Shown piece after piece: positions 49,865 to 59,883 of a stretch of 64,000 nt of DNA. A program made the position numbers and the translations under genes. This DNA comes from Saccharothrix algeriensis (GTDB taxonomy: Bacteria > Actinomycetota > Actinomycetes > Mycobacteriales > Pseudonocardiaceae). The notes under the pieces are model-generated. The model was not told the DNA's origin. It saw only the letters and a list, made by a program, of their open reading frames with translations, and ran no database searches. The stretch's first letter is position 1. Each line of letters opens with the position of its first letter. The stretch is taken from positions 4,808,001 through 4,872,000 of the forward strand of contig NZ_JAFBCL010000001.1 in assembly GCF_016907655.1 (NCBI RefSeq), given 5' to 3'.

Positions 49865-50670
49865 CCGTGCTGGAGTCGATCATCGAGGGGGTCCGCGAGG
49901 ACCTCGCCGCGCGTGAGGCGGGACTGCCCTTCGAGGTGCTCAGGGAGCGGGCCGCGAAGGTGGCGCCGCCCCGGGACGTGATGTCGGTCCTGCGGTCGCC
50001 GGGCGTGGGCGTGATCGCCGAGGTCAAGCGGCGCAGCCCGTCCAAGGGCGCGCTGGCCGAGATCCCGGAGCCGGCGGAGCTGGCCGCGCAGTACGAGGCG
50101 GGCGGCGCGCGGGTGATCAGCGTGCTGACCGAGCAGCGCCGCTTCGGCGGCTCGCTGGCCGACTTCGACGCGGTCCGCGCCGCGGTCGACGTGCCGCTGC
50201 TGCGCAAGGACTTCATCGTCAGCCCGTACCAGGTGCACGAGGCGCGCCTGCACGGCGCCGACCTGGTCCTGCTGATCGTGGCGGCGCTGGAGCAGAACGC
50301 CCTGGTGTCGCTGTTGGACCGGGTGGAGTCGCTGGGCATGACGGCCCTGGTGGAGGTGCACACCGCCGAGGAGGCCGACCGCGCGCTGGAGGCGGGCGCG
50401 AGCGTCATCGGCGTGAACGCGCGCAACCTGCACACCCTGGAAGTGGACAAGGACGTGTTCGGCCGGATCGCGCCCGGCCTGCCCTTCGAGACCATCAAGA
50501 TCGCCGAGTCCGGGGTGACCGGGCCGGGCGACCTGATGGCCTACGCGGGAGCGGGCGCGGACGCGGTCCTGGTCGGAGAATCACTCGTGACGAGCGGCGA
50601 CCCCAAGGTCGCGGTGAACAAGCTGGTGACGGCGGGCTCGCACCCCGCCTGTCCCCGGCCGAGCCGGTAA
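49861..50670 (+). CDS. trpC: Indole-3-glycerol phosphate synthase
   Basis: A 269-residue (beta/alpha)8 barrel closing the indole ring. VIAEVKRRSPSKGALAEI holds the catalytic lysine/serine loop, VPLLRKDFIVSPYQVHEA the second lysine, and GVNARNLHTLEVD and IAESGVTGPGDL the later motifs. It is monofunctional, without a fused TrpF domain. ATG 49861 is coupled to the short leader frame upstream; trpB begins 12 bp after its stop. Confidence 0.96.
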   Translation: MTVLESIIEGVREDLAAREAGLPFEVLRERAAKVAPPRDVMSVLRSPGVGVIAEVKRRSPSKGALAEIPEPAELAAQYEAGGARVISVLTEQRRFGGSLADFDAVRAAVDVPLLRKDFIVSPYQVHEARLHGADLVLLIVAALEQNALVSLLDRVESLGMTALVEVHTAEEADRALEAGASVIGVNARNLHTLEVDKDVFGRIAPGLPFETIKIAESGVTGPGDLMAYAGAGADAVLVGESLVTSGDPKVAVNKLVTAGSHPACPRPSR

Positions 50671-50682
50671 GGGAGCAAGCGC

Positions 50683-51902
<1,220 letters not shown>

Positions 51903-51906
<4 letters not shown>

Positions 51907-52685
51907 GCAGGCTCGCCGAGGTGTTCGACGGGTGCCGGTCGGAGTCGCGGGCGGCGCTGATCGGCTACCTGCCCGCCGGCTACCCGTCGGTGGAGGGTTC
52001 CAAGGACGTGCTGCGGACGATGGTGGCGTCCGGGTGCGACCTGGTCGAGGTGGGCCTGCCCTACTCCGACCCGGTGATGGACGGCCCGACCATCCAGGTG
52101 GCCGCGGAGGAGGCGCTGCGCGGCGGGTTCCGGGTGCGCGACCTGTTCGACGTGGTCGAGTCGGTGTCCGCGGCCGGCGGGCGCGCGGTGGTGATGACGT
52201 ACTGGAACCCGGTGCTGAGGTACGGGGTGGACGCCTTCGCCCGCGACCTCGCGGCGGCGGGCGGGCTGGGCCTGATCACGCCCGACCTGGTGCCGGACGA
52301 GGCGCAGGAGTGGCTGGCCGCGTCGGAGGAGCACGACCTGGACCGGGTCTTCCTGGTGGCGCCGTCCTCGACCGAGGAGCGCATCGACCTGACGGCGCGG
52401 GCGTCGAGCGGGTTCCTGTACGCGACGTCGGTGATGGGCGTGACGGGGGCGCGCGACGCGGTGTCGTCGGCGGCCCCGGCGCTGGTCGCGCGGGTGCGCG
52501 AGCACACCGACCTGCCGGTGGCGGTCGGCCTGGGCGTCCGGTCGGGCGCGCAGGCGGCGCAGCTGGCGGGGTTCGCGGACGGCGTGATCGTGGGCTCGGC
52601 CTTCGTGACGGCCGTGCGCGACGACACCGTGTCGGCGCTGGCCGTCGAACTGGCGGCGGGCGTCCGCGCCACCACCCCGGTCTGA
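51903..52685 (+). CDS. trpA: Tryptophan synthase alpha chain
   Basis: A 260-residue barrel releasing indole from indole-3-glycerol phosphate. LIGYLPAGYPSVEGS, LVEVGLPYSDPVMDGPTIQ (catalytic Glu and Asp region), VMTYWNPVLRYGVDAFA and GFLYATSVMGVTGARD are present. ATG 51903 overlaps the trpB stop. It is last in the trp operon and is followed by a clear terminator. Confidence 0.97.
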
Positions 52686-52704
52686 CCTCGCACCATCGGG
52701 TGAA

Positions 52705-52743
52705 CCGACGTCCGGGGCCCTGACCGGGCCCCGGAATTGTCGG
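52705..52743 (+). terminator. Terminator of the trp operon
   Basis: Inner perfect 10-bp arms TCCGGGGCCC (52711-52720) and complement (52726-52735) with a TGACC loop, extended by outer CCGAC (52705-52709) and GTCGG (52739-52743). It lies 20 bp after the trpA stop. A short AATT follows the inner stem. Confidence 0.85.
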
Positions 52744-52835
52744 TGTCCGTCGGCAGGGTGGGTCCATGACCAAGCCCACTCCCTGTCCGACGCACGACGC
52801 CGGGGTGTCCCGGTGCTCCCCGGAGGTGACGCGCC

Positions 52836-53390
52836 ATGATGGTGCCGGCCGACTACCTGCTGCCGAAGCACACGGGCACTTGGACGTTGGAGGACGTCCT
52901 CGCGCTGCCCGAGGACGACTCGCAACGGGTGGAACTCGTGGACGGGTCGCTCATCGTGAGCCCGCTCGGCACGAGCCACCACCAGTCGCTGATCGGCGAC
53001 GCCTACGCCGCACTGCGGTCAGCCTGCCCTCCCGAGTACCAGGCCACCGTCGAGCTGAACGTGGGACTGCCGGACGGCGGCCTGCTGATCTCCGACTTCA
53101 CGGTGACGAAGCGGCCCGGGTTCAAGGGCCTGCTCTTCCCCGTCGGAGAGCTGGCCCTCGTCGGCGAGGTCGTGTCGCCGAGCACCAGGTTCAAGGATTA
53201 CGGGGTCAAGCGCCAGCGGTACGCCGAGGCGGGGGTGCCGTTCTACCTGGTGGTCGACCCGAAGGACGTGGTGGTCGCGGCGACGTTGTTCGAGTTGGTG
53301 GCGGGGGAGTACGTCGAGGTGGCGCGCAGTGAGGCTGGTGTGCTCAAGCTGCTCCACCCCTACCCGGTAACAATCGAGCTGTCGCCGTAG
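52836..53390 (+). CDS. Uma2-family (DUF820) restriction-endonuclease-like protein
   Basis: A 184-residue protein of the Uma2/DUF820 family, which has a PD-(D/E)xK-like nuclease core: WTLEDVLALPEDDSQRVELVDG, then SDFTVTKRPGF, ALVGEVVSPSTRFKDYGVKRQRYAEAGV (Glu and Lys of the core) and FYLVVDP. These are abundant in actinobacteria and cyanobacteria; DNA or RNA substrate and role are uncertain. Two ATGs (52836, 52839) follow GGAGGTGA. It is a single gene between trpA and lgt. Confidence 0.88.
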   Translation: MMVPADYLLPKHTGTWTLEDVLALPEDDSQRVELVDGSLIVSPLGTSHHQSLIGDAYAALRSACPPEYQATVELNVGLPDGGLLISDFTVTKRPGFKGLLFPVGELALVGEVVSPSTRFKDYGVKRQRYAEAGVPFYLVVDPKDVVVAATLFELVAGEYVEVARSEAGVLKLLHPYPVTIELSP

Positions 53391-53422
53391 GCCCGGTCGG
53401 CCCACCCACTACGGTGGTCGGC

Positions 53423-54655
53423 GTGGTGACGACTTTCCTCGCGACGATCCCCAGCCCCGACCGGGGTGTGTGGCAGCTGGGGCCGATCCCGATCCGCGCC
53501 TACGCGTTGTGCATCATCCTCGGCATCGTCGTCGCCATCTGGTGGGGCGAGCGGCGCTGGGTGGCGCGGGGCGGGGTGAAGGGCGAGGTCACCGACATCG
53601 CGGTGTTCGCCGTGCCGTTCGGGCTGATCGGTGGTCGGCTCTACCACGTCGCGACGGACTGGCACAAGTACTTCGGCGAGGGCAAGAACCCGTGGGAGGC
53701 CCTCGCCATCTGGAACGGCGGCCTGGGCATCTGGGGCGCCATCGCGCTCGGCGCCGTCGGCGCGTGGATCGCGTGCCGCCGCCGCGGCATCCCGCTGCCC
53801 GCCATGGCCGACGCCGTGGCGCCGGGCATCGTCGTGGCGCAGGCCGTCGGCCGGCTCGGCAACTACTTCAACCAGGAGCTCTACGGCGGGTCCACCACGG
53901 TGCCGTGGGGGCTGGAGATCTACGAGCGGGTCGACCCGCAGACGGGGCTGAAGGACGACCTGACCGGCGTGGCGCTGGACCACACGCCGATCGACGTCGT
54001 GCACCCGACGTTCCTGTACGAGCTGCTGTGGAACCTGGGCGTGGCGCTGCTGATCGTGTGGGCCGACCGGAAGTTCCGGCTCGGGCACGGGCGGGTGTTC
54101 GCGCTCTACGTCGCCGGCTACACGGCGGGCCGGTTCTGGATCGAGCTGATGCGGACCGACCCGGCGACGCAGGTGTTCGGGCAGCGCATCAACGTCCTCA
54201 CGTCGGTGGTGGTATTCCTCGGCGCGCTGGTGTACTTCGTACTGGCCGCGAAGAGGGGCGGGCGCGAGGTGATCGTGCGCGGTGACACCCCGACGGAGGA
54301 CGGCGACACCACGGGCGCCACCGGCACCGGGGCTGCTGCCACCGGAGCCACTGCCGCGGGGGCGACCGCTGTCGGAACCACCGCGACCGGAGCGACGACC
54401 ACCGGAGCAACGGCCACCGGAGCGACCGCTGCCGGAGCAACGGCCGCCGGAGCGACCGCTGCCGGAGCAACGGCCGCCGGGGCGACCGCCGCCAGGAGCA
54501 CCACCGCGACCGGGCCAGCGGCTGCCGACCCCGAGGACGACCCCGAGGACGAGGGCTCCGGGGCCGCCGCCGGCGAGGCGAGGGCCGGGGCCGACGCCAG
54601 GACCGACCCCACCGCGGCGCCCGAGCCCAGGTCGAGCGACAGCCGGGGCGAGTAG
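53423..54655 (+). CDS. lgt: Prolipoprotein diacylglyceryl transferase with a low-complexity C-terminal tail
   Basis: A 410-residue inner-membrane enzyme that adds diacylglycerol to the lipobox cysteine. Seven hydrophobic segments span residues 20-285; the Lgt signature GRLGNYFNQELYGG begins at G143 with the essential Arg, and HPTFLYELLWNL is the second conserved region. After about residue 290 a 120-residue Ala/Thr/Gly tail follows, ending in an acidic stretch. GTG 53423 lies 7 nt after TACGGT (53410-53415). The tail is not needed for the catalytic fold and is probably cytoplasmic. Confidence 0.95.
   Translation: MVTTFLATIPSPDRGVWQLGPIPIRAYALCIILGIVVAIWWGERRWVARGGVKGEVTDIAVFAVPFGLIGGRLYHVATDWHKYFGEGKNPWEALAIWNGGLGIWGAIALGAVGAWIACRRRGIPLPAMADAVAPGIVVAQAVGRLGNYFNQELYGGSTTVPWGLEIYERVDPQTGLKDDLTGVALDHTPIDVVHPTFLYELLWNLGVALLIVWADRKFRLGHGRVFALYVAGYTAGRFWIELMRTDPATQVFGQRINVLTSVVVFLGALVYFVLAAKRGGREVIVRGDTPTEDGDTTGATGTGAAATGATAAGATAVGTTATGATTTGATATGATAAGATAAGATAAGATAAGATAARSTTATGPAAADPEDDPEDEGSGAAAGEARAGADARTDPTAAPEPRSSDSRGE
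54344..54495 (+). repeat. 15/30-bp in-frame tandem repeats in the lgt tail
   Basis: About ten 15-bp units alternate between GGAGCAACGGCCGCC and GGAGCGACCGCTGCC, giving GATAAGATAA-type peptide. The last four are nearly identical, suggesting recent slippage. Unit length keeps the frame. Confidence 0.88.
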
Positions 54656-54660
54656 GGCCG

Positions 54661-55329
54661 ATGCGCGTCCTCGTCGTCGAGGACGACGACCGGGTGGCGC
54701 GCGGCCTGCTGACCGCCCTCCGGCACGCCGGCTACGAGGTGCACCGGGTGGCGACGGCCGCCGACGCGGTGACCGCCCCGCCCGCCGACGTCGTGCTGCT
54801 GGACCTGGGCCTGCCCGACGGGGACGGCCTGGAGGTGCTGCGCGAGCTGCGCCGCCGGCCGGGCACGGCGGTCATCGCGGTGACCGCGCGCGGCGAGGAG
54901 CGGGAACGGGTGCTCGGGCTGCGCGCGGGCGCCGACGACTACGTGGTCAAGCCGTTCGGCACGGCCGAGCTGCTGGCGCGCGTGGAGGCGGTGCTGCGCC
55001 GGACCCGGGCCGCCCGCGCTGCCGGGCAGCACCCGCACCGGGTGGTGCTGGGGCCGCTCACCCTCGACCCGGCGACCCGCGAGGCCGCGGTCGGCGGCGA
55101 GCCGGTCGCGCTGACCCGCAAGGAGTTCGACCTGCTGGCCCTGCTCGTGGCCAGGGCGGGCACGGTGGTCAGCCGGGACCTGATCGTGGACCAGGTGTGG
55201 CAGGCGCACTGGGAGGCGCCCTCGCGCACGCTCGACACCCACATCGCCGCGCTGCGCGGCAAGCTGGGCGACGCCGTGCGGATCGAGACGGTCCGCGGGG
55301 TGGGCTACCGGGTGGCAGCCCACCCCTGA
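54661..55329 (+). CDS. OmpR/PhoB-family response regulator (TctD-like)
   Basis: A 222-residue regulator. Receiver: acidic VEDDD near residues 7-10, phospho-acceptor D48 in VVLLDLGLPDGDG, Thr in AVTARGEE and Lys in YVVKPFG. The C-terminal winged helix (about 125-220) has LTRKEFDLLALLVARAG and TLDTHIAALRGKLG. ATG 54661 is 5 bp after the lgt stop. Its likely kinase starts 0.7 kb downstream, beyond an opposing gene. Confidence 0.95.
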   Translation: MRVLVVEDDDRVARGLLTALRHAGYEVHRVATAADAVTAPPADVVLLDLGLPDGDGLEVLRELRRRPGTAVIAVTARGEERERVLGLRAGADDYVVKPFGTAELLARVEAVLRRTRAARAAGQHPHRVVLGPLTLDPATREAAVGGEPVALTRKEFDLLALLVARAGTVVSRDLIVDQVWQAHWEAPSRTLDTHIAALRGKLGDAVRIETVRGVGYRVAAHP

Positions 55330-55336
55330 CGCGGGT

Positions 55337-55867
55337 TCACCAGCTGTGGGCGACGTCCACCACGAGCCGACCGGGCAGCGTGAACACCCGGAACGGCAGG
55401 CGGGCCCGCACGCCGAGCCCGACCGAGGTCTGCCCCTCGAACGACCCGGCCCAGGCGACCTGGCGGAACGTGGCGTACCCCGTCACGTCGACCAGCTCGT
55501 CCCGGTTCGGGTACGTGTAGGTGGGGTTGCCGTTGTCGTCGTAGGCCGGCGACTCGGCGATGACCAGCAGCTTGGCCCCGCCGCGCAGCGGCACGGGCCG
55601 CCCGGTCGGGTCCTCGTGGACCTCGTCCACGTACCGGACGATGTACCCGTCGTTCTCACCGCGGAAGTCGAACACCAGCCGGTCGTAGCAGTCCTGCTGC
55701 CCGGACCTGATGTCGACCAGGTTGCCCCTGGTGGTCGGCGGGTTCCTCTTCTCCAGCGAGCCCCAGTCGACCGCGCAGGCGGCGGGCGCGGCCGAGGCCG
55801 CGGGCGCCACCACGACCACCAGGGCCGAGATCAGAGCGAAGACCGACACCGCGATTCGTCGGATCAT
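55337..55867 (-). CDS. Secreted protein with AMIN-like domain
   Basis: A 176-residue exported protein: signal peptide MIRRIAVSVFALISALVVVV to about residue 26, then an AMIN-like beta domain (CYDRLVFDFRGENDGYIVRYV through FTLPGRLVVDVAH). Two cysteines could form a disulfide. AMIN-type domains often bind cell-envelope polymers. It lies on the minus strand between the response regulator and its probable kinase, its end 7 bp from the regulator stop. Role unknown. Confidence 0.8.
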   Translation of the reverse strand: MIRRIAVSVFALISALVVVVAPAASAAPAACAVDWGSLEKRNPPTTRGNLVDIRSGQQDCYDRLVFDFRGENDGYIVRYVDEVHEDPTGRPVPLRGGAKLLVIAESPAYDDNGNPTYTYPNRDELVDVTGYATFRQVAWAGSFEGQTSVGLGVRARLPFRVFTLPGRLVVDVAHSW

Positions 55868-56016
55868 TGTCACTTCCCCCTCACACTCGCACCGGGATGA
55901 CCCGGTGACAGCCATCACACCACAGGCTTCACGCGCCCCGGGCCGCTTCCGCGCAGGAACCCGGGCGGTCGCGCCCGCCGGGCCGGCACGATGGCCCCGA
56001 CCCCTGACGAGGTGTG

Positions 56017-57387
56017 ATGCTGCGCCGACTGCTCGTGCTGATCGTGCCGCTGCTGGTGGCGCTGGTGGCCGCCCTGGGCGTGCCGCTCGCGTTCGCCGTG
56101 GTGCAGGGGGAGAGCCGGGAGACCTACCTCGACCGCCTGGGCGACGCCGGCCGCTTCGCGTCCCTGGCCGAGAACGCCCTCGCCTCCGGCCGCCGCACCG
56201 CCCTGCGCGACGAGCTGGTCCGCTACGACCGGCTCTACGGCATCGCCGCCGCCCTGGTCGGCACGGACCGCAGGGTCCTGGAGAGCTCGCGCCCGGACCT
56301 CCGCCTCACCGACCCGGGCGTCCGGGCGGGGCTCGACGCGGCGTTCAGCGGCTACCGGGGCGAGGCGGACCGGTCGGTCTGGCCGTGGGAGGAGGTGGAC
56401 CTGGTGGTGGTCGAGCCGGTCGGGCGGGACAGCGAGGTGGTCGCCGCCGTGGTCACCGTCTCGCCGACCGGGGGCCTGCGCCGCGCGATCCTGCGCCAGT
56501 GGGGCCTGCTCGCGCTGATCGGGCTGGCGCCGGCGCTAGGCGTGGTGGCGGTGGCGTGGCCGATGTCGCGGTGGGTGCTGCGGCCGGTCCGGGTGCTGGA
56601 CGAGGCGACCGCCGCCGTGGCCGGCGGCGAGCTGGACGTCCGCGCCGACGAGCTGGGCGGCCCGCCGGAGCTGCGCCGCCTCGCCGCCTCGTTCAACGCC
56701 ATGGTCGACGTCGTGGGCCGCGCCCTGCGCCGCCAGCGCGCGTTCGTCTCCGACGCCTCCCACCAGCTGCGCAACCCGCTGGCCGGCCTGCGCCTGGCGG
56801 TGGACAACCTGGCGCCGCACGTCACCGGCGACGCGGGCCGGGAGGCGCAGCGCATCGCGGCCGACGAGGCCGAGGAGATGGGCCGGGTCCTGGACGCCCT
56901 GCTGGCCGCGACCCGCCTGGACAGCGCCTGCGCCGCCGAGCCGGTGGAGGTCGACCCGCTGCTGGCCGCCCACGTCCCCGGCTGGCGGGCGCTGGCCGGG
57001 GACGTCCGGTTCGACGTCGAGGTGCCCGGCGGCCTGCGGGTGCTGGAGCCGCCCGGCGGGCTGGGCAGCGTGCTGGACGAGCTGGTCGGCAACGCCGTCC
57101 GGCTGTCCGGCGCCACCCGGATCAGGGTGTGGGGCCGCCCGGCGGGCGACGTGGTCGAACTGCACGTCACCGACGACGGCGAGGGGCTGGGCGAGGCGGA
57201 GCGCGCGTCGGCGCCGCGGCGGTTCTGGCGCGCGCCGCGCCACCAGAACACCCCGGGGACGGGCCTGGGGCTGGCGATCTGCGCCGAGCTGATCGCGAGC
57301 GCGGGCGGCGAGCTGGCGCTCCGGCCGGTCGAACCGCACGGCCTGGACGCCGTGGTCACCCTCCGGGCCGGTGCCCTGGGCGCGTAG
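56017..57387 (+). CDS. HAMP-domain sensor histidine kinase
   Basis: A 456-residue kinase with transmembrane helices at about 4-30 and 150-172 bracketing an extracytoplasmic sensor domain of about 120 residues, a HAMP linker (about 175-230), phospho-acceptor H249 in SDASHQLRNPLAGLRLAV, an N-box LDELVGNAVRLSG and the G-box NTPGTGLGLAICAEL. ATG 56017 follows ACGAGG. It very likely signals to the OmpR-type regulator at 54.7 kb. The TAXI lipoprotein gene converges on it. Confidence 0.92.
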   Translation: MLRRLLVLIVPLLVALVAALGVPLAFAVVQGESRETYLDRLGDAGRFASLAENALASGRRTALRDELVRYDRLYGIAAALVGTDRRVLESSRPDLRLTDPGVRAGLDAAFSGYRGEADRSVWPWEEVDLVVVEPVGRDSEVVAAVVTVSPTGGLRRAILRQWGLLALIGLAPALGVVAVAWPMSRWVLRPVRVLDEATAAVAGGELDVRADELGGPPELRRLAASFNAMVDVVGRALRRQRAFVSDASHQLRNPLAGLRLAVDNLAPHVTGDAGREAQRIAADEAEEMGRVLDALLAATRLDSACAAEPVEVDPLLAAHVPGWRALAGDVRFDVEVPGGLRVLEPPGGLGSVLDELVGNAVRLSGATRIRVWGRPAGDVVELHVTDDGEGLGEAERASAPRRFWRAPRHQNTPGTGLGLAICAELIASAGGELALRPVEPHGLDAVVTLRAGALGA

Positions 57388-57399
57388 CGGGGCCGCCGG

Positions 57400-58323
57400 T
57401 CAGCGCTTCACCGAGCGGAACCAGCGCTCCGCGCCCCGGTGCAGCGGCACCTTGCCGGTGGCGATGCCGGTCCGCACGTTGATCCGCCCGGCCTCCGGGT
57501 GCCCGGCGGCGATGCGCGCGGACTCGGTGAACGCCGTCCGCGTCACCACCTCCACCACGGACGCGTCCAGGGCGCTGCGGGCCAGCAGCAGGTTCGGCAC
57601 GGCGAACGTCCGGCACGGCCCCAGCGCCCCGTAGGTGGTCGCCGGGATCGTCGCCGGCGCGTACGGCCCGGGGTGGGCGTCGGCCAGCAGCTCGGCCTCC
57701 GCCGGCAGGTCCAGCAGCCGGACCGGGAAGGCGCCGAGCAGGCCGCTGATCGCGGGCGTCGGGATGCCGGTCAGCGCCACCAGCGCGTCGATCGACCCGG
57801 CCGCCAGCTGCCGCGCCGCCTCGGCGTGCGCCATCCGCCGCGCGTCCACCCGCACCCCCAGCAGGTCCAGCAGCCGGGTGGCGGTGAACTCGGTGCCGGA
57901 CTCGGACGGGCCGAAGGACACCCGCCGCCCGGCGAGGTCGGCGAGCCGGTGCACCGGCGCGCCCGCCGGCACCGCGACCTGCAGGAAGCTGTCGTACAGC
58001 CGCCCGACGGCGCTGATCCCGCCCGGGTCGTCGGCGTCGAGCGGCGCCTCGAACAGCGGGTCCAGGGAGGACAGGCCCAGGTGGGCGGAGCCGTCGACGA
58101 GCAGCCGGACGTTCTCCACCGACGCCCCGGTCGGCCGCGCGACGACCCGCGTGCCCGGCAACCGGTCCGCCAGGGCCCGCGCCAGCGCGCCGCCGACCTC
58201 CCGGAACACCGCCCCGTCCGGGCCGGTCGCCAGCACCAGCTCGGCCGGCGGCCCGGGCCGCGAGGACGTGCACGCGCCCGTCGCCAGGGCGGCGAGCAGC
58301 AGCGAGCGTCGGGGCACCGGCAC
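57400..58323 (-). CDS. TAXI-family solute-binding lipoprotein
   Basis: A 307-residue extracytoplasmic binding protein of the TAXI class (ELVLATGPDGAVFREVGGAL, GLSSLDPLFEAPLD). The signal ends in the lipobox LATGAC, with the acylated cysteine near residue 18. TAXI proteins deliver dicarboxylates, glutamate or other ligands to TRAP permeases or sensors; no TRAP permease is nearby. GTG 58323 follows TACCCT by 6 nt. With the kinase and DctA carrier it may act as a ligand-presenting co-sensor. Confidence 0.88.
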   Translation of the reverse strand: MPVPRRSLLLAALATGACTSSRPGPPAELVLATGPDGAVFREVGGALARALADRLPGTRVVARPTGASVENVRLLVDGSAHLGLSSLDPLFEAPLDADDPGGISAVGRLYDSFLQVAVPAGAPVHRLADLAGRRVSFGPSESGTEFTATRLLDLLGVRVDARRMAHAEAARQLAAGSIDALVALTGIPTPAISGLLGAFPVRLLDLPAEAELLADAHPGPYAPATIPATTYGALGPCRTFAVPNLLLARSALDASVVEVVTRTAFTESARIAAGHPEAGRINVRTGIATGKVPLHRGAERWFRSVKR

Positions 58324-58460
58324 GCCGGCAGGGTAGCCCCGGCGGGCGGTTACGTCAGGGGGACCTGAAGTTTCCGCCGCCCGCCTTGTCGCGGCCGGCG
58401 GCCGTGCCCAGGATCGCTGTGCCCGGGATCACCGGCGAAGCCCCGGCCCTTGGAGGAGAC

Positions 58461-59831
58461 GTGGTCACCGCGCCGACCCGTGAGCGCACACCGGTCTACC
58501 GGCGCCTGTACTTCTGGGTGCTGGTGTCGATCGTGCTGGGGGTGGTCGTCGGCTACGCGTTCCCCGCGCAGGCGTCGGGCCTGAAGTGGCTGGCGGACCT
58601 CTTCGTGGCGCTGGTCAAGGTCGTCATCGCGCCGACCATCTTCTGCACGGTCGTGGTCGGCATCGCGGGCCTGGGCAACCTCGCCCGGGCGGGCGGCCTG
58701 GCGCTGCGCACGATCCTGTACTTCACCGCGATGACGACCGTCGCGCTGGTGATCGGCCTGGTCGTGGTCAACGTCGTGCAGCCGGGCCACCACGGCCCGC
58801 CGATCCCGATCAACGACGAGGCGGCGGCCAAGACGCTGGCCGACGCCAGGACCGCCGAGACCGGCGTTACCGGGTTCGTCCTCGGCCTGGTGCCCAGGTC
58901 GTTCGTCGGCGCGTTCACCGACGGGCAGCTCATCCAGGTGCTGCTGGTGGCGATCCTGGTCGCCGTCGCGGTGGCCGGGATGGGCGAGCGGGGCCGGCGG
59001 GTGGTGTCCGCGCTCGACACCGTCGCCAAGGTCATGTTCGGCGTCATCAGGATCGTCATGTACGCCGCGCCGATCGGCGCGTTCGGCGGGATCGCCTACA
59101 CCATCGGCAGGTTCGGCGGCACGATCCTGGGCAAGCTCGCCTGGCTGATGGGGTCGTTCTACGCGACGTGCCTGCTGTTCGTCCTGGTCGTGCTCGGCGC
59201 GGTCGCGCTGTCCGCCGGGTTCTCGATCTTCAAGTTCCTGCGCTACCTCAAGGACGAGCTGCTGATCGTGCTGGGCACCTCGTCCTCGGAGTCGGTGCTG
59301 CCCCGGATGCTGGTGAAGCTGGAGGCGGCCGGCGCGGACAAGTCGGTGGTGGGCCTGACGATCCCGACCGGCTACTCGTTCAACCTCGACGGCACGTGCA
59401 TCTACCTCACCATGGGCGCGATCTTCATCGCCCAGGCGACCGGGCACGACGTCGGCCTCGGCACGCAGGTCGGGCTGCTGCTGTTCATGCTGCTGGCGTC
59501 CAAGGGCGCGGCGGGCGTGACGGGCGCGGGGCTGGTGACGCTGGCGGCGTCGCTGGCCGCCTTCGAGGCCGACAGCGCCATCCCGGCGGTGGGCATCGCG
59601 CTGATCGTCGGCATCGACCGGTTCATGTCCGAGGCGCGGGCCATCACCAACGTCATCGGCAACGGCGTCGGCACCCTCGTCGTCGCCCGCTGGCAGGGCC
59701 AACTGGACCGGGAGCGGCTGAGGGAGGTGCTCGACGACCCGACCCACGTGGACGTCGACGCGCTGATGGACCACCGGCACGGCGACGACTCGACCGAGGA
59801 GCAGGCGCCGGTCGGCGCGGGCTCCCGCTAG
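58461..59831 (+). CDS. Dicarboxylate/cation symporter, DctA (DAACS) family
   Basis: A 456-residue carrier taking up C4-dicarboxylates or acidic amino acids with protons or sodium. The family fold is shown by FVALVKVVIAPTIFCTVVVG, the serine-rich hairpin GTSSSESVLPRML, the NLDGTCIYLTMGAIFIAQA loop and SKGAAGVTGAGLVTLAASL. GTG 58461 follows GGAGGAG. It is divergent from the TAXI gene and is followed by a clear terminator. C4-dicarboxylate is the best substrate guess. Confidence 0.93.
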   Translation: MVTAPTRERTPVYRRLYFWVLVSIVLGVVVGYAFPAQASGLKWLADLFVALVKVVIAPTIFCTVVVGIAGLGNLARAGGLALRTILYFTAMTTVALVIGLVVVNVVQPGHHGPPIPINDEAAAKTLADARTAETGVTGFVLGLVPRSFVGAFTDGQLIQVLLVAILVAVAVAGMGERGRRVVSALDTVAKVMFGVIRIVMYAAPIGAFGGIAYTIGRFGGTILGKLAWLMGSFYATCLLFVLVVLGAVALSAGFSIFKFLRYLKDELLIVLGTSSSESVLPRMLVKLEAAGADKSVVGLTIPTGYSFNLDGTCIYLTMGAIFIAQATGHDVGLGTQVGLLLFMLLASKGAAGVTGAGLVTLAASLAAFEADSAIPAVGIALIVGIDRFMSEARAITNVIGNGVGTLVVARWQGQLDRERLREVLDDPTHVDVDALMDHRHGDDSTEEQAPVGAGSR

Positions 59832-59847
59832 GACCGCCCCGAAGGCG

Positions 59848-59883
59848 CCCGCAGCTCCACTCCCGCGCCGGTGGAGCTGCGGG
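59848..59883 (+). terminator. Terminator of the dctA-like gene
   Basis: Perfect 13-bp arms CCCGCAGCTCCAC (59848-59860) and complement (59871-59883) with a 10-nt loop, 17 bp after the stop codon. Confidence 0.82.
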
